In this document: positions 14,401-25,578 of the stretch, in pieces | Position numbering within the stretch: the first letter of the stretch is position 1 | Layout: every line of letters begins with the position of its first letter | DNA from: Monoplex corrugatus | Lineage: Eukaryota; Mollusca; Gastropoda; Littorinimorpha; Ranellidae | Length of the DNA: 64,000 nucleotides | Assembly: GCA_030674185.1 (NCBI GenBank) | Contig: JAPXFY010000018.1 | Span: 43,233,432-43,297,431 of the forward strand | Reading direction: 5' to 3' | Translations under genes and position numbers: made by a program | Notes under the pieces: model-generated | What the model was told of the DNA's origin: nothing | What the model saw: only the letters and a program-made list of their open reading frames with translations | Database searches by the model: none

Positions 14401-14903
14401 GTACTCCTTGTAAGTCATACTCTTACATATTTAATCCTTTTAGATTTACAGGCATATTTTCAGAACAATTAGGGGGTCTATTGAATTAGGCCTAGAATAA
14501 TACTGATAAGCCTAAATTAGTAAATAAAGCCAGTCACAGTGCCAGCGCTTAACACTTTTAAATGAGATAAAAAAAATTAAAAATGAAAGGAAAAAATGGC
14601 TCCCAAGTGTAATGCAATCCTGCCCACACTACTAGCATATGAATGGGACGCTTTGGCTTACAACAAACTGTTTTCATAAAATTTAGAGGCGACATTATTT
14701 GATTAAAACTATAAAAGACTGTGAACTGAAACATTTGTCACCAAGAATAACACAAACATAAATTATCTATGCCTTCTTCAAATATTACGATTTAAACTCA
14801 CCGTCACATCACCTTTAGTAGAATAGGTGTTTTTGGAGAAGTGTTCCAACAGATTGTCGATATCTGCTTGTCTTGTCATCGACTCTTCTCCACAATCTGC
14901 CAT
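380..14903 (-). CDS. MTMR14: MTMR14 gene, 5' part: seven coding exons, continues beyond the left edge
   Basis: Myotubularin-related protein 14 (Jumpy) removes the 3-phosphate from PI3P and PI(3,5)P2, acting on membranes in autophagy and calcium handling (family knowledge). Joining exons 14903-14802, 9521-9465, 8259-8162, 5590-5482, 3523-3448, 1738-1684 and 502-380 gives an open frame of about 206 residues. Every donor is GT, every acceptor AG, and phases match at all junctions. The protein follows human MTMR14 from its N-terminal LLEEFSRTQY region through LFGRDY, CGHYP, the ARCR-RFV-PVIL-KGK block, CRSATLA and the RYICDLMVE block. The catalytic CX5R loop of the family comes later in the protein and is outside the window. 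The introns hold LINE fragments, DR1 and TP1 repeats and microsatellites. TRMU lies head-to-head about 4.8 kb away. Confidence 0.93.
767..1430. repeat. Microsatellite cluster in MTMR14 intron 6
   Basis: (AC)n at 767-835, (TA)n at 1069-1134, (GT)n at 1135-1217, tetranucleotides (CTGT)n(ACCT)n(ATCT)n at 1275-1345, then (GA)n(GT)n to 1430. Open frames across it are simple-sequence artefacts. Confidence 0.95.
1684..1738 (-). CDS. MTMR14: MTMR14 coding exon 6
   Basis: A 55-base exon (completes codon 148, then residues 149-165 plus two bases). The sequence is acidic and serine-rich (NEDIQSSTQS), in the place of the poorly conserved human linker after CRSATLA. Donor GTAAGT is strong. The acceptor is ambiguous: CACAG at 1739 (used here) or a CAG six bases later, which keeps the frame. 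Confidence 0.75.
1770..2035 (+). repeat. DR1 copy 2 (head half)
   Basis: Head portion only, from the CATATCAAGGCTATAACC region to the CACTAAAACACATAAA region. It begins about 32 bp from MTMR14 exon 6, on the acceptor side, and is antisense to the gene. Short extra head fragments of the same family lie at about 2100-2170 and 2745-2815 in the same intron. Confidence 0.75.
2825..3385 (+). repeat. DR1 copy 3 (near full length)
   Basis: Contains the head, middle and tail in order. The tail ends about 60 bp from MTMR14 exon 5 on the donor side. Antisense to the gene. One of the best copies for defining the family. Confidence 0.85.
3448..3523 (-). CDS. MTMR14: MTMR14 coding exon 5
   Basis: Residues 123-147 plus one base. 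Contains HVCRSATLASWQELFSRKG, matching human HICRSATLAGWGELYGRSG. Acceptor TGTGCAG, donor GTTAGT, exit phase 1. A DR1 copy ends about 60 bp past the donor, and an (AC)n run lies upstream of the acceptor. Confidence 0.93.
3685..3755. repeat. (AC)n microsatellite
   Basis: Uninterrupted AC run in MTMR14 intron 4, upstream (gene sense) of exon 5. Confidence 0.95.
4519..4714. mobile_element. TP1 palindromic TTAA repeat, MTMR14 intron 4
   Basis: TP1 is a family of nested palindromes whose ends read TTAACCCTTTGACTCC and its complement. The inner arms fold through CTATCCACCAGCTTCC / GGAAGCTGGTGGATAG, and a spacer contains the motif ATGCTAGCAAAGCAAAAAC. The TTAA boundaries and C-rich ends resemble piggyBac-type MITEs. 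In this copy the left end is TTAG and the right TTAA is intact. Confidence 0.75.
4905..5452 (+). repeat. DR1 copy 4 (near full length)
   Basis: Head, middle and tail present. The tail ends about 30 bp from MTMR14 exon 4 on the donor side. Antisense to the gene. Confidence 0.85.
5482..5590 (-). CDS. MTMR14: MTMR14 coding exon 4
   Basis: Completes codon 86 and encodes residues 87-122. Contains KKKLEDLIRQARLARCRTRF and then VAPVILYKGK, one of the best conserved blocks of the N-terminal half. Acceptor TTTTGCAG, donor GTGAAT, exit phase 0. A DR1 repeat ends about 30 bp past the donor. Confidence 0.94.
5690..6870 (-). mobile_element. Decayed non-LTR retrotransposon 3' fragment (RTE-like)
   Basis: A minus-strand open stretch (6194-5952) contains VLLYGWEAWTINKQTRNKIG and EMWFQRRML. 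This is the classic end of LINE reverse transcriptases (YGSETWTL ... EMWCYRRMLR). The rest is frameshifted. A related fragment with ATCATGCGCCTTGCC and GTGTTGGCTACCATGGCC lies at its left end; similar sequence recurs near 47080-47165 and 58550-58750. Confidence 0.7.
6980..8155. repeat. Microsatellite cluster in MTMR14 intron 3
   Basis: (GT)n at 6980-7130, (CT)n(AC)n at 7495-7590 and 7645-7745, (CT)n(AC)n at 8021-8155, which ends close to the donor of exon 3. The intervening sequence is GA-rich. Confidence 0.95.
8162..8259 (-). CDS. MTMR14: MTMR14 coding exon 3
   Basis: Residues 54-85 plus two bases of codon 86. It contains HLCGHYPSQIVILEYEGS, which aligns with human DICGHYPRHIVFLEYESS. Acceptor ATCAG, donor GTATCA, exit phase 2. 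A (CT)n(AC)n microsatellite lies directly downstream in gene sense. Confidence 0.92.
8260..9464 (-). other. MTMR14 intron 2, no recognised element
   Basis: AT-rich unique-looking sequence. I saw no exon, repeat family member or RNA gene here. Confidence 0.5.
9465..9521 (-). CDS. MTMR14: MTMR14 coding exon 2
   Basis: Nineteen codons (residues 35-53) containing LDLFGKDYTYT, equivalent to human LELFGRDYCFS. Acceptor TTTTGCAG precedes it and donor GTGAGT follows; phase 0 at both ends. Too short to stand out as an open frame; found by homology and splice sites. Confidence 0.9.
10134..10268 (+). repeat. Tandem duplication of about 67 bp, MTMR14 intron 1
   Basis: Two copies of CAGTGCCTAAATTAAA through ATGGTGATGAAATATTACAT, nearly identical. 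A looser duplication of about 60 bp lies at 9800-9920 (ACAGACATGTACCTGCAGCA). Confidence 0.85.
10408..10722. mobile_element. TP1 repeat, MTMR14 intron 1
   Basis: TTAA-flanked palindrome at 10408-10556. A detached right end (GGAGTCAAAAGGGTTAA) lies at about 10705-10722, after an insertion of GA-rich sequence. Confidence 0.7.
10760..10915 (+). repeat. About 40-bp minisatellite, four units, MTMR14 intron 1
   Basis: Unit GTAGGTCAGCAAGTGAGAGG plus GAGATAGAGAGGTAGACAGG, nearly identical copies. Confidence 0.85.
11320..11404. repeat. (AC)n/(CG) microsatellite, MTMR14 intron 1
   Basis: AC run interrupted by CGCG, GTGC and TGC units. Confidence 0.95.
12361..13290 (-). mobile_element. CR1-like LINE, 5'-truncated copy in MTMR14 intron 1
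   Basis: The minus-strand frame 13148-12516 encodes the C-terminal part of an RT: EKDLGVTFDSELSFDLHIKR, LYKAFVRPHLEYASVVWNPY, VQRRATRLL, then FSNRIVKLWNKIPFEIK. This pattern is typical of CR1/Jockey-superfamily LINEs. The 3' end is a (CTA)n tail, seen as GTAGTAGTA on the plus strand at 12361-12388. The 5' end is abrupt near 13275. About 95% similar by eye to the copy at 35.5 kb. Confidence 0.85.
13300..14800 (-). other. MTMR14 intron 1, distal part
   Basis: Short (AC)n at 13540-13572; otherwise unique AT-rich sequence. A chance ATG followed by a good donor lies at 13995-14016 on the plus strand (see rejected items). Confidence 0.5.
14802..14903 (-). CDS. MTMR14: MTMR14 coding exon 1
   Basis: Encodes residues 1-34, beginning MADCGEES and ending in a stretch matching human LLEEFSRTQYRAKDG. 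The ATG at 14903-14901 is followed by G (good Kozak +4). The exon ends with donor GTGAGT at 14801, phase 0. The 5'UTR and promoter must lie upstream, toward 15 kb. Confidence 0.9.
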
Positions 14904-15324
14904 CTTCGATCTTACTCAGTATCATCTACGATCAAACCAGCACTTTTCTTTGACCAAACGCTGAATGCACTGCTGTCACAACTTGCTGTTACGCATCCTC
15001 AACGATGAACAAGATAGTTAACCGACATTTAGGCCACACTATAAAAGATGGTCCGCATCACGTTGACGTACAATCAGGATCAGCTGATTGATTTATTCGT
15101 TAGTTTGTCAACTCACAACTGCAAGTCTGGGGAAGTCTTGAAATAAAACTCAGCAATTACCTGTCCCACAAGGGGAACAAAATTTGTTTCATGTACGGAT
15201 GCGATTACAGAATCATTCTTTACAACACAAATTGCGTAATGCTTAGCCCGAACAATGATATTTAAAACAACACTTGAGCAACTATATCCAATTCACGTCG
15301 AGCTTTCCTGGTTGTCGAGTTCAG

Positions 15325-15336
15325 TGCGCATGCGCA
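15325..15336. promoter_or_regulatory. Perfect NRF1-type palindrome upstream of MTMR14
   Basis: The 12-base palindrome TGCGCATGCGCA matches the animal NRF1 consensus. It lies about 420 bp upstream of the MTMR14 start codon, in the relatively repeat-free part of the MTMR14-TRMU interval. It may mark the MTMR14 promoter or a bidirectional one. Transcription starts cannot be seen from sequence alone. Confidence 0.4.
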
Positions 15337-16259
15337 ATCACGAACGATCACTATGAAAAATTTCTGTTAAACTTAAAGTGAATTCCCTTCTCGACAGAAA
15401 ATTAGGAAAGTTATAAAACACGAAAATAGATGCAGGACGCGGGCGGTCACAATTGCTTTAGATGAAAAAGTTGTGTGAAAGTGAGTTCCCCGTTTGATCC
15501 CACGGAAAAGTCAGCTGCTCCACACCCCAGACTGGCTAGACCTCTCGTGTAAGATGCATTACTGTCTCTTGCTTAGATCATACTCATAGACATAAATGTA
15601 AAATGAAAGTAAAACTTAAACTAAAACTATAATAGTCTACTGTCTCTAGTAGTAGTACCAAAGAGAATACTGCCTACGGTAAGAGCGTCCACTCTTCCCG
15701 AAAAGTGAAGCCGAGAGATGCCCGCATTCCAAACGGCCACTCCCCCCCCCCCCTCCCTGACTTTAACAGGAGGCAGCAACATAGAGAGCCGAGGCAGTGT
15801 TAGGGTGCAATTAACTGCCATACTTCTCGAAAGAAAGGATGCCGGTATTATTTCCGCTGGATTAAGAATGATAAATTTACTATATGTACACGTTAATATT
15901 ATTTACGATAACAATTGTAACTGAGATTTATAATTATGCAAAGTGATTTAGATTTCTAGTTGGATGTTCTAATAAACTTGCCAAAGTGAAATGGGGCGAG
16001 AGGGAGGGGGGAAAGAGAGGGGTGAGAGAGAAAACGAATGGATGAATGAATGAATGAATTAACGAATGAATGAATGACTGAATCCTTATTATCCGAGTAC
16101 TAGATAACATATATTGTACATTTTTATCTGGCCCTGCCCAGAGAGGAAGTATAGCACAGAATATAACACTAATTCAGTACTTGTAACTGAAATAATAGCA
16201 ATAGGTCTATACTGCAATTCAGTGAAAACTAGAAACACAGCATGAAATTTATATTCTTG

Positions 16260-16500
16260 CGTGTACACACACAAACACACGTGCACATGAACACGTGGCC
16301 TGGGCACGCGCGCGCGCGCACACGCACGCACACACACACGCACGCACGCACGCATGCATGCATTTATATTCACACACAATCCTCAAATACAAAAGCACAA
16401 AAGCACAAAAATATACATGTACACGCACATGTTGAAGAGAGAGAGAGAGAGGGGAGAGAGAGAGAGAGGCAAAGACAGACAGGCAGACAGAGAGAGAGAT
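16260..16500. repeat. CA/CG and (GA)n microsatellites upstream of TRMU
   Basis: (CA)n and (CG)n mixture at 16260-16375, (GA)n at 16436-16500. A (CT)n run lies at 16889-16920. Confidence 0.9.
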
Positions 16501-16883
16501 GGGGGTATTCTGTATTAAACAGATTTTACTGTATAAAGTATGTACAAGTGCCATTTGTTGTGAATTTGTTCTTTAATATCAGGCTCCACTTCACCATAAA
16601 AGACAACAGGAAATTCGCAGCAGCTTCAGGGAGACAAAACAGAAAGATGCTGAAGCTTCAGCGTATGTAGGACTTCTAGATTATTGAACATGTGCACAAA
16701 TGTGCTTTTTTAAGGAACTGTATGATTTTGTTTTGGTGTGTGTGGAGAAAGGTAATGACAGAGGAGTGTGTGTGTGGTTTTTGCTGGCTTGTTTTATGTA
16801 AATTAAGAGCCTTTGACCTGCTGTCTTCAACCAGTCAACCTGTAGATAATGCAAAACAACAAACAAAACGATGCTGATCTCAG

Positions 16884-16923
<40 letters not shown>

Positions 16924-18807
16924 GGGGGTTGAGGTGGGGTGAGTGAGAGTTGAAACAATAATCAGAAGATGGCCTTGTTAGTTGCAACACATGTATTGCA
17001 GAGATTACAAGACCTTGTACATGCCCAGTGTCAGTTTTAGTATAGAGCCTGGCACAACAGACCGTCTACAACACATTTCATCACCTGACACACAGACTGG
17101 TTTGTTATCGTCAGGAGAGATGGGAGTGGCTGCTCCCGCGCTCACAGCAACCGTCCAGCCACCGGCTTCACTTTCGCTAGTAAGGCCAGATAGAGAGTGG
17201 CCCCTCTTATTGTCTACCCTCTTTGGTAGTACTTATGTCTTATTTAGTTACTAGTCTACAGGCCTACAGTGAAAGGATTCTGGAGTTTCAGTTTGCGTAA
17301 GGAGATGATTTAATCGATCTTAATACTAACCCTGCCCCTATCCCTCACCTTGGAAGGAGATGATTTAATCGATCTTAATACTAACTCTGCCCCTAACCCT
17401 CACCTTTGAGTGGATTGCCTATGCCGAGGGTGAGCCAACGTTAGTCTTAAGTCTATATATGTATATCATATGTAATACATGATTGCTACCTACGCTGAGT
17501 TTAGACTTCTAAGTAACAGTAAATTAGGGTTATTCAACTTATTGAAACAGACCTGGTCATTCTAAGCATTATTGTTTCTGTTTCTTGCGTGTTTGTTTTT
17601 GTATATATGCACATTCTTTTTCTTCTTTTATTAAGTCCAGCTAATGAGCTAGTACTAGTTGCTGCTAATCTAGGCCTGTCTGTTGCATTCTTCTTCTTTT
17701 TTGTTTGTTTTTTTTGTTGTTTTTTGTTATTGTCGAACAACACAGTTACACACATACTCGATATACTTTTATAGGCATACATATGTATAAATACGAAGGT
17801 AAAATAGCACATATATTTCATATGTGTATAGATGCAAGCAACCTTACACACACAACTTGGATCTGTGGAAGGAATAATGTGCATACATGTGCATGTAGTG
17901 TTTATCAGAATGTGTGCACACATTGCCCAATAATATCATAATACCATGTGTGTGAAGGAGAGAAAAGAGATTCTTTTCTAAATTCTCCAGAAGTACACAA
18001 AATGAATCACATCATGTCTTGTCTTGTTATTTCAGATATTATAATAAGTGTGTGTGGATTCATTTTTGTGTATTTCTGACTCCTGTTTGCTTGAACACCG
18101 GTAGTCGCTTCCCTTTAAATTTTTTGATGTCATTTTATGAACTACTGATAAATACAATGAACAGATCTTTTGTTTATAATAACAATGATGATAATGATGA
18201 TAGGCTTAATAGAAGTCATCATGATGATAATATGATAATAATGGTAGTAACAATCCCATGTGAATAGAGCAAACAGTTCATGTCAGAGAATGCTTGTTGC
18301 ACATGTATTAAGAAAATTGGAGGGGGGGGGGGGGGATGCCATGTCCACACATTAATGCAGTATCTAAACATAATCATAAACACCATACATCCATACGGCG
18401 TAAACATTGTTCTTCAAACAACAACAACAACAAAAATCAAGAACAAAAACAAACAAACAAACAAAAAGCAGATTGTGGCATGAAATTAAAAATGGCACTG
18501 TGGCAATTCTAGTAAACAAAACAAAAACAACAAACAAACTTAAACCAACTGAACAAACAAATAAAAAGGTATAACTCATATTTCACACTCGCACTCACAC
18601 TCACACTTACACACTATGCCTACACATGCGCACATTAGAGAGGGGGAGGGCGCTACTGGGTCAATATGAAAATGCAGCGAGAGCAGATAATACTACTTCT
18701 ACTAGTAGTATGAAAGGTATATAATCTAGATAAAGAAGATAAGATAGGTATATATACAATTTTCTTCCTTATCTCTCTCTCTCTCTCTCTCTGTATATCT
18801 ATCTATC

Positions 18808-18858
<51 letters not shown>

Positions 18859-19659
18859 AAGGAAATTGTACACCTGTGTAATTTTTCAGTTTTACAGCAC
18901 ACACTGTAGTCAAAAGCAACAACAGCAAAAGGGTTAACCATCAGGAATCTATAACCATCAAGAATCTTTTCTTACATGAACACATCTGGCCTTTAAATAG
19001 TCTTAATGATAAATGGATAAGTTCTGTTGGTGATAATGTCTTCATAACAGTGGCGGATATGTCGTTAATATTAGAGGTTCAGAATTTGATTAATGGTTCA
19101 GATAAGAACCAGAAAAAACACGAAAGAAAAATGATACGCGTTCTTATTCTTCGTTCGTGTTTTTTCTGGTTCCTGTTTGTTTGAACGCGGGCAGTCACAC
19201 TTGTTTTGGGTGATGGTTCAGATACTGAGATAGGAAATACTATTGTTAGTACTATATCGGCAGTTTATTTGACCATTATTTGTATTTATCAAACTTTAAA
19301 GAATTTATGATTATTTCATTTAACTTTGGGTATTTTGACAAGTCGCTCAACTGATCACTTCAGTACTTATTGTGGTGAATTTTCTTGTTTGACATTACAT
19401 TGTGTTTCAACTTCAGAGTTGCGTTTTTCATTTTGTTGATTCAAAAGCATTTGGACACAAGGATTATGATATAAGTATTATAACCCATGTCTTTACAGTA
19501 TTTTTCATTTTGTTGATTCAAAGCCTTTGGACTCAAGGATTATGATATAACCCATGTCTTGAAAATTTTGATATCTACAGTAACCTCTGGAAAACTTGCA
19601 AGTGAGTGCTGTTTCATATTCAAAGGACTCATCATTACTGAAACAACATCTCGTCAAGA

Positions 19660-19741
19660 ATGAAAAAAATGATGAGAGTTGTGTGTGGGATGTCTGGAGG
19701 TGTTGACAGTGCTGTGTCTGCCCTGTTGTTGAAAAAGAAAG
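19660..19741 (+). CDS. TRMU: TRMU coding exon 1
   Basis: Residues 1-27 plus one base, with the ATP-binding PP-loop [14 protein letters not shown]. The ATG at 19660 lies 21 bases after an in-frame TGA. Methionines 4 and 5 are alternative starts. The basic, short N-terminus resembles that of other TRMU proteins. Donor GTACAG, exit phase 1. Confidence 0.93.
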
Positions 19742-22700
19742 GTACAGTGTAAATTTCTGTTACGCAGTGTTTAAACTGTTTCTTTGCCTGTGCATTAAAT
19801 ACAAATGTACATAAATATTCAGTGTTGAATAACAACAGAGCTTGTATAAATTGTTAAAGGATTCAGAAGTGGGGAATACGAGAAACTATCTAGAGTTTTG
19901 TTCTTGTTGTTGTTTGTTTTACTGTCGTTTAAGTAAAAACACATTTTTAAACAACTTATTAATACATCCTGTGCATTAAATACAAATACACATAAATATT
20001 GAATATTTGACCCTTTGACTGCCACAGCCTATCCACCAACGGCAGAAAACGTAACCCTTTAGGCTCAACCAAAGGGGTAAGTTTTTGCTTTGCTAGCATG
20101 GTTGACAATATAGGATGCTGGTGGACAGGCTATGGGAGTCAAAGGGTTAATATTATAAACATGATAAAACAGCATGTATAATAATATATACTGTTAGATG
20201 AATCAAAAGTGGTGGACATGAGAAACTGGTTATATAGATCCAGGCATTTTTGTTGTTGTTTATTTATGTCACTATCATTTAAGTAAAAATACATTTTTAA
20301 ACAGCTTATTAATATGATTATAGTAAGCAGATGATCTTGAGATATTGACGTGAAGTAGCTTAAAAAGTTGGGAAGTTAACTTAAACTGCCAGTAGTAATA
20401 TGTATATTTTGGAAGAAAAAGTGTGAAAAGCTTATTGCATTGCATCAGGACCATGAAACGCATTGCACAATCGTAATTTGGCATGTAGGATATTTCTTTA
20501 TTTTTAAGTTATGAATTTCAGGCTATGAAGTGGTGGGCTTGTTCATGAAGAACTGGGATGTGGCTGATGAGACTGGGCGCTGCTCTGCAGATGCTGACTT
20601 GCGAGACGCTGAGCTGGTGTGCCAGACTCTGGGCATCAGGCTTCATCAGGTCAATTTTGTCAAGGAGTACTGGCACCATGTATTCAGGTATTAACCCTTT
20701 GCCTCCTGCACCCTATCTACTAACTGCAAAAACTTAACTCCTTGACGCCCTCACCCTTTCCTCCAGCTTCTTGCAGGAAGCTGGTGGAAAGGGTGAGGCA
20801 GTCACAGAGTCAAGATTTTGCTTTGCTAGCATGATTGACAATGTAGGTTGCTCGTAGAAGGTTGCAGGAGTCAAAAGGTTAATCTTTTCATTCCCTTAAT
20901 TTGTCCACGATCATTGTGCAGGAAGCTGATTGATAGAGTGAGGGGGAGAAAAGCTTGAAATGGATAAAATATTTATTGATGGTAGGCTGAAGTAACTTCC
21001 ACAACAGACATGCAAATGTTCACACGCTCATAAATATGTGCGTGGAGGCATTAGCTTATATGCTTGCACATGCGCGCGCACACACCTTTCTTCTGTCTGA
21101 TGTTCCTGTACAGACTGCACTAATGTGAAGGGGAAAATGTGCCTGTAATGTTTTGAAGTTCTTGTAATAAATTGTGTTTATATTATAATATCAAAAAGCA
21201 GGTTTGACATCATTTACTGAATGAGGCTGTCGTTTTCAAGAGGATATTATTATTCACAAGTCTGACCTTTCTTTAAAATTGGAACTATTTTGTCAGTTTG
21301 AGTGTGATGGTGATGTAACCTGTTAATTGATACTAGATTGCTTTGTTTTGCTGTTATGACTTCGTTTTGTTTTCTTTCTACCCCAGGCCACCTATTTCTA
21401 TGTGCTGTCATTGTAAATTGTTCACAATTATGGAACAGTTCACATGTTTGTATGATGAACAGACCAGTACTTTGGAGATTTCTTAGTTCTTTGTTTATGG
21501 GGAGGGGGATGGAATTCGTATCATAATCATAAAGCTATGGCAGTCAAACTGGAGCATATCTTTGACCATAAGTTATCATGAGAACCTTGAAATCAAAAAC
21601 ACATAAATGCATAGAGACTCTACTGTTACTCCATGCCTGAAATGCATGGTCCAAATCATAACAAGACTATTACAAATAGGGCGTATTTGGCATGCGTATC
21701 CACTCAAGTCCAAAATTTCTTTATATCATGGAGCACACATCATCATCACTCTATGTTCCACATTTAAGAATCACGACTCAAGAATCCTACAGGAACCTGG
21801 TGGATAGGCTGAGGGAGTCAAAGGGTTAAGTCTTTGCTTTGCTAGTATGGTTGACAATGCACAATGCTGGTGGACAGAGTGCAAGAGTCAAAGGGTTAAA
21901 CCATGAATGATGATTCATTCAAAACAAGTGTGACCACCTGTGTTCAAACAAACAGGAAAAACAACCCGAAAATAGAATCAGAACTTATATATATGTAATA
22001 TAACAAGACAAGACAGGCGCACATTTTTGGGCAGCTGGCATTTGTCAAGTAAATGTAAGGCAACAAATAACAAATAAAACCATTATTGGCAAAACACGAA
22101 ACTTCCTTGTTGTTTCATCTGACTCAATTAAATCAGCAGTCATATAAAACATTTCCTTCAACAAAAGTACTTCTAATATATAATCTTACTTTATAAAACT
22201 AAGATGTATCGTATGGCTCCTGACCTTTCTCAGTGATAGGTTGTTCAAACAGCGTAAATTCACAATAGTCATGATTCATTGTTACCAACAACAGATATAA
22301 CATATATTCAGTGAATCGGCTAGTTGAGAGACAAAGAGGAACTACCATGACATGCTTAAAAGCCACTATCTTCAAGTGTATCCTACTACCCAAAAGCACA
22401 CCAAAGTGAAGTCCATTCAGTAGACTTTCAATAAGTAATAATTTTAGTCTTGCCTAAGCAGAGATTCTGTCAGGCCAGTTGAGTCTAACTCTGTAAGTAA
22501 AACAAAATAGTTTTTCATTCTGTAGACTAAGATTTTGTGTGAATTAACCGCAAACCAACTTTAAAGGGACATAACCCAGCAGCACCTCTAAAATGAAACA
22601 GTAACTTCACCAGCTTATACATGTTTGTTTTCAGTGAGATGTTGAAAGACTACCAGATAGGCATCACGCCAAACCCTGACATCATGTGCAACAAGCACAT

Positions 22701-23143
22701 CAAGTTTGATGCGTTCTTTCATCATGCAACACAGCACCTTGAAGCGGATGCCATTGCTACTGGACATTATGCTCGCACCAGTGCTGATTACAATTTACAT
22801 GATGTAGACCCTAGGAAAGGTAAGTAAACATTGTTTTGACAGAAATGTAGACGAGGTAAAACATTGGCTAGGTAGGACCTCAGGATCTGGCCAGCTCATG
22901 GGTATATGTGCAGGCTTAAGGCTTGTGCCATGATCACCATACACATGGCGCCTTGATGTTACTGCATATGAAGTTCATTCCGAGCGCGGAGATGTCATCT
23001 TGAGAAACTGAAACTAAAATATGCGATCATAGGATTGGTGCCTGTGATTAAAAAAAGAAGAGAAAAAAGGAAAAAAAAATTATTGCACACATACATGCAT
23101 ACAGCTATGTACACTTATGCGTGCATACAGACGTGTGAGCACA

Positions 23144-23188
<45 letters not shown>

Positions 23189-24137
23189 ACGCACACACAC
23201 ACACACACAAAGAGATACATATTCACCATGTTCCCTTTTCCTATCTCTCTTTTGAATAGAATTGTGTAACAATTATCAACAAGTGTTGCTCATGGAAAAA
23301 GTGAATGAACTAAATTGTTAATGATTAAACTCAAAATGATTTGTCACCTTTTGCATTTGATGTAATTTGTCAGACAGTCTTTAAAAAAGGGGATGCTGGG
23401 GGCTCTTTCAGTATAAATAGTATCCCCACTTGGAAATTCTGGGCTAGAAGTTTCCTCTTTTGTGTCACTCTTTTTGTTTCTTCCTTGTTCTTTTGCTTTC
23501 TGTCATTTCTACCTATCATTTTCTGCCTTAATGGTCCATTCATCTGCATGTATTCAATAAAGTCTTGCATACTTTTTCTTAGGATTGATAATTGGGTACA
23601 TGTATTAAGTGCATTTTTGGCGTAAAACATACAAAACTTCAACTGGCAAGAAAAAAGAAAAGAAAAGAAAATCAAGTACACATATCAATGCATTCATGCA
23701 CATAATTTAAGGACATGCCCCTGGCATTGACTACTCCATCCAATTTATCACAGAGGATTTAAAAAAAAACACCTGAATACAAATACAAGCATACCTAAGG
23801 ACATCAAAACATATATAAAAACAGGCATAAATTACCTAAAATTGCTTCTGCATATCTCGTCTCCCTAGAGCCAAAAATGCACTTAATGAATGTATAGCTT
23901 TTATTCGAATATTTTGACAGGTGTCAAACTTCTCAAGGCCGTGGATTCTGTGAAGGATCAGACATTCTTCCTATCCCAGATCTCTCAGCAAGCTTTGCAG
24001 CGGTCAATATTTCCAGTTGGTGACCTCAGGAAAGACTTTGTCAAGCGTATTGCCATTGAAGCCGGACTACAAAAAATTGCTATACGGAAAGAGGTGAAGA
24101 GGTTTGTTTATGTGCAAGTGTTAGCACACATACGATA

Positions 24138-24172
<35 letters not shown>

Positions 24173-25496
24173 TGTTGGTGTGTGTTGTGTGTGTGTGTGT
24201 GTGAATGTATGCATGAACTCTTGTATCTGTGTGAGTATTTGCATGCATTTTGTCTATCTGTGTATATTCAGTAAAATGTAGTCATTTGTTTTTGTGTTGA
24301 CAATTATGCAGATGATTATGCATTACACATGAAAGATTGGAGAAAAACAATACCATGTTTAAAATTACTGTTACTGTATTTATCATCACCTTCCTTTGCT
24401 TGAGTGTTCTATTATTTATCTGCAGTCTACCAGTTTCATTCACAGGAATATTTTCAAAGGAGCCTACCACATCATCCATACTCTTCACAGCGGAGGGGGG
24501 AGAGTGAGGGGGGCTTCTCTGTCTCCCCTTTCGTCCCTTTTTTTTTTCGCTCTCTTTGGCACTCACAACTTGAGTATATAGCACATTTCTGAAGTTCATC
24601 AATATGTTGAGCTTTCTCCAGAATTTAGTTTCAGAAGACTAGTCAGTCAGATTGTTATGTTTCAAACAACCAGACTCCAGGTGTGCTGCATTTTCACTAC
24701 CCATATGCTGTACATCAGTTGGTGGTTTTGCATGCATGCACACACTTTCTCTGTCTTCCTGTCTTTTTGTCTCTGTCTCTGACTCTGCCTGTCTGTCTAT
24801 TTCTCTCTCTCTGTCACTCTGTGTCTCTGTCTCTCTCTGTCTCTGTCTCTCTGTCTGTCTCTCACTTGCTCACTCGCTCCTCGCTCTCCCTCTCTGACAT
24901 ACACTCACATACACTTATCATTTTCTTTTTACTAGCGCGATTGATTACAGTAGTGGTTCTTACATTGTCTTGTATTTTGAAATTCTATAAGTGATTTTAT
25001 CATATCCTTTCAAATGTAAGTAACATCTATTTTCATTTGTTTTTTCAGAGCATGGGAATATGTTTCATTGGATCCAGACAGTTTCAGCACTTCATGGAGG
25101 AGGTGAGCTTTGTCTGAAATAGATATGAGGTCTGAATCATAATGATGGCCCAGGTACATGTAAATAGAAACCAAAAATGTTGAGAATAAAGGTGTAAATA
25201 GAAACCAAAACCGTTGAGCATAAAGGTCGTATTTAATTAACGAAACAAGATAACACAAACCTTGTTTTGTCTATCAGAAATGCAAACTTATTCTCTTTTC
25301 ATGTGTTTCTGATTCAAAATTATTACACTGACCTTAATGTCAACCACTCTCTGGAACTGGGAAGTCATAAGATGGACTGATAATAATTGTTATTGTTGTT
25401 GTGAGGGTGTATTACTGGCAAACTGTTTCTGCTACTACTTTTATTTTCTTTGCTTATATTTGTGTGTGTGTGTGTGCATGGTGAGTGTGTGCTGGT

Positions 25497-25578
<82 letters not shown>

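Larger units (their letters stand above)
14904..19659. other. Divergent intergenic interval MTMR14-TRMU
   Basis: Should hold the 5'UTRs and promoters of both genes. The stretch 14904-15960 is mostly unique. From 16010 on there are (GAAT)n, CA/CG, (GA)n and (CT)n runs, a tandem duplication of about 55 bp at 17296-17405, a CAAA-rich tract at 18416-18545, (TC)n(TA)n at 18775-18854, fragments of a foldback repeat (18041-18115, 19075-19205) and a duplicated block of about 65 bp at 19430-19560. I see no convincing coding exon. Confidence 0.6.
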
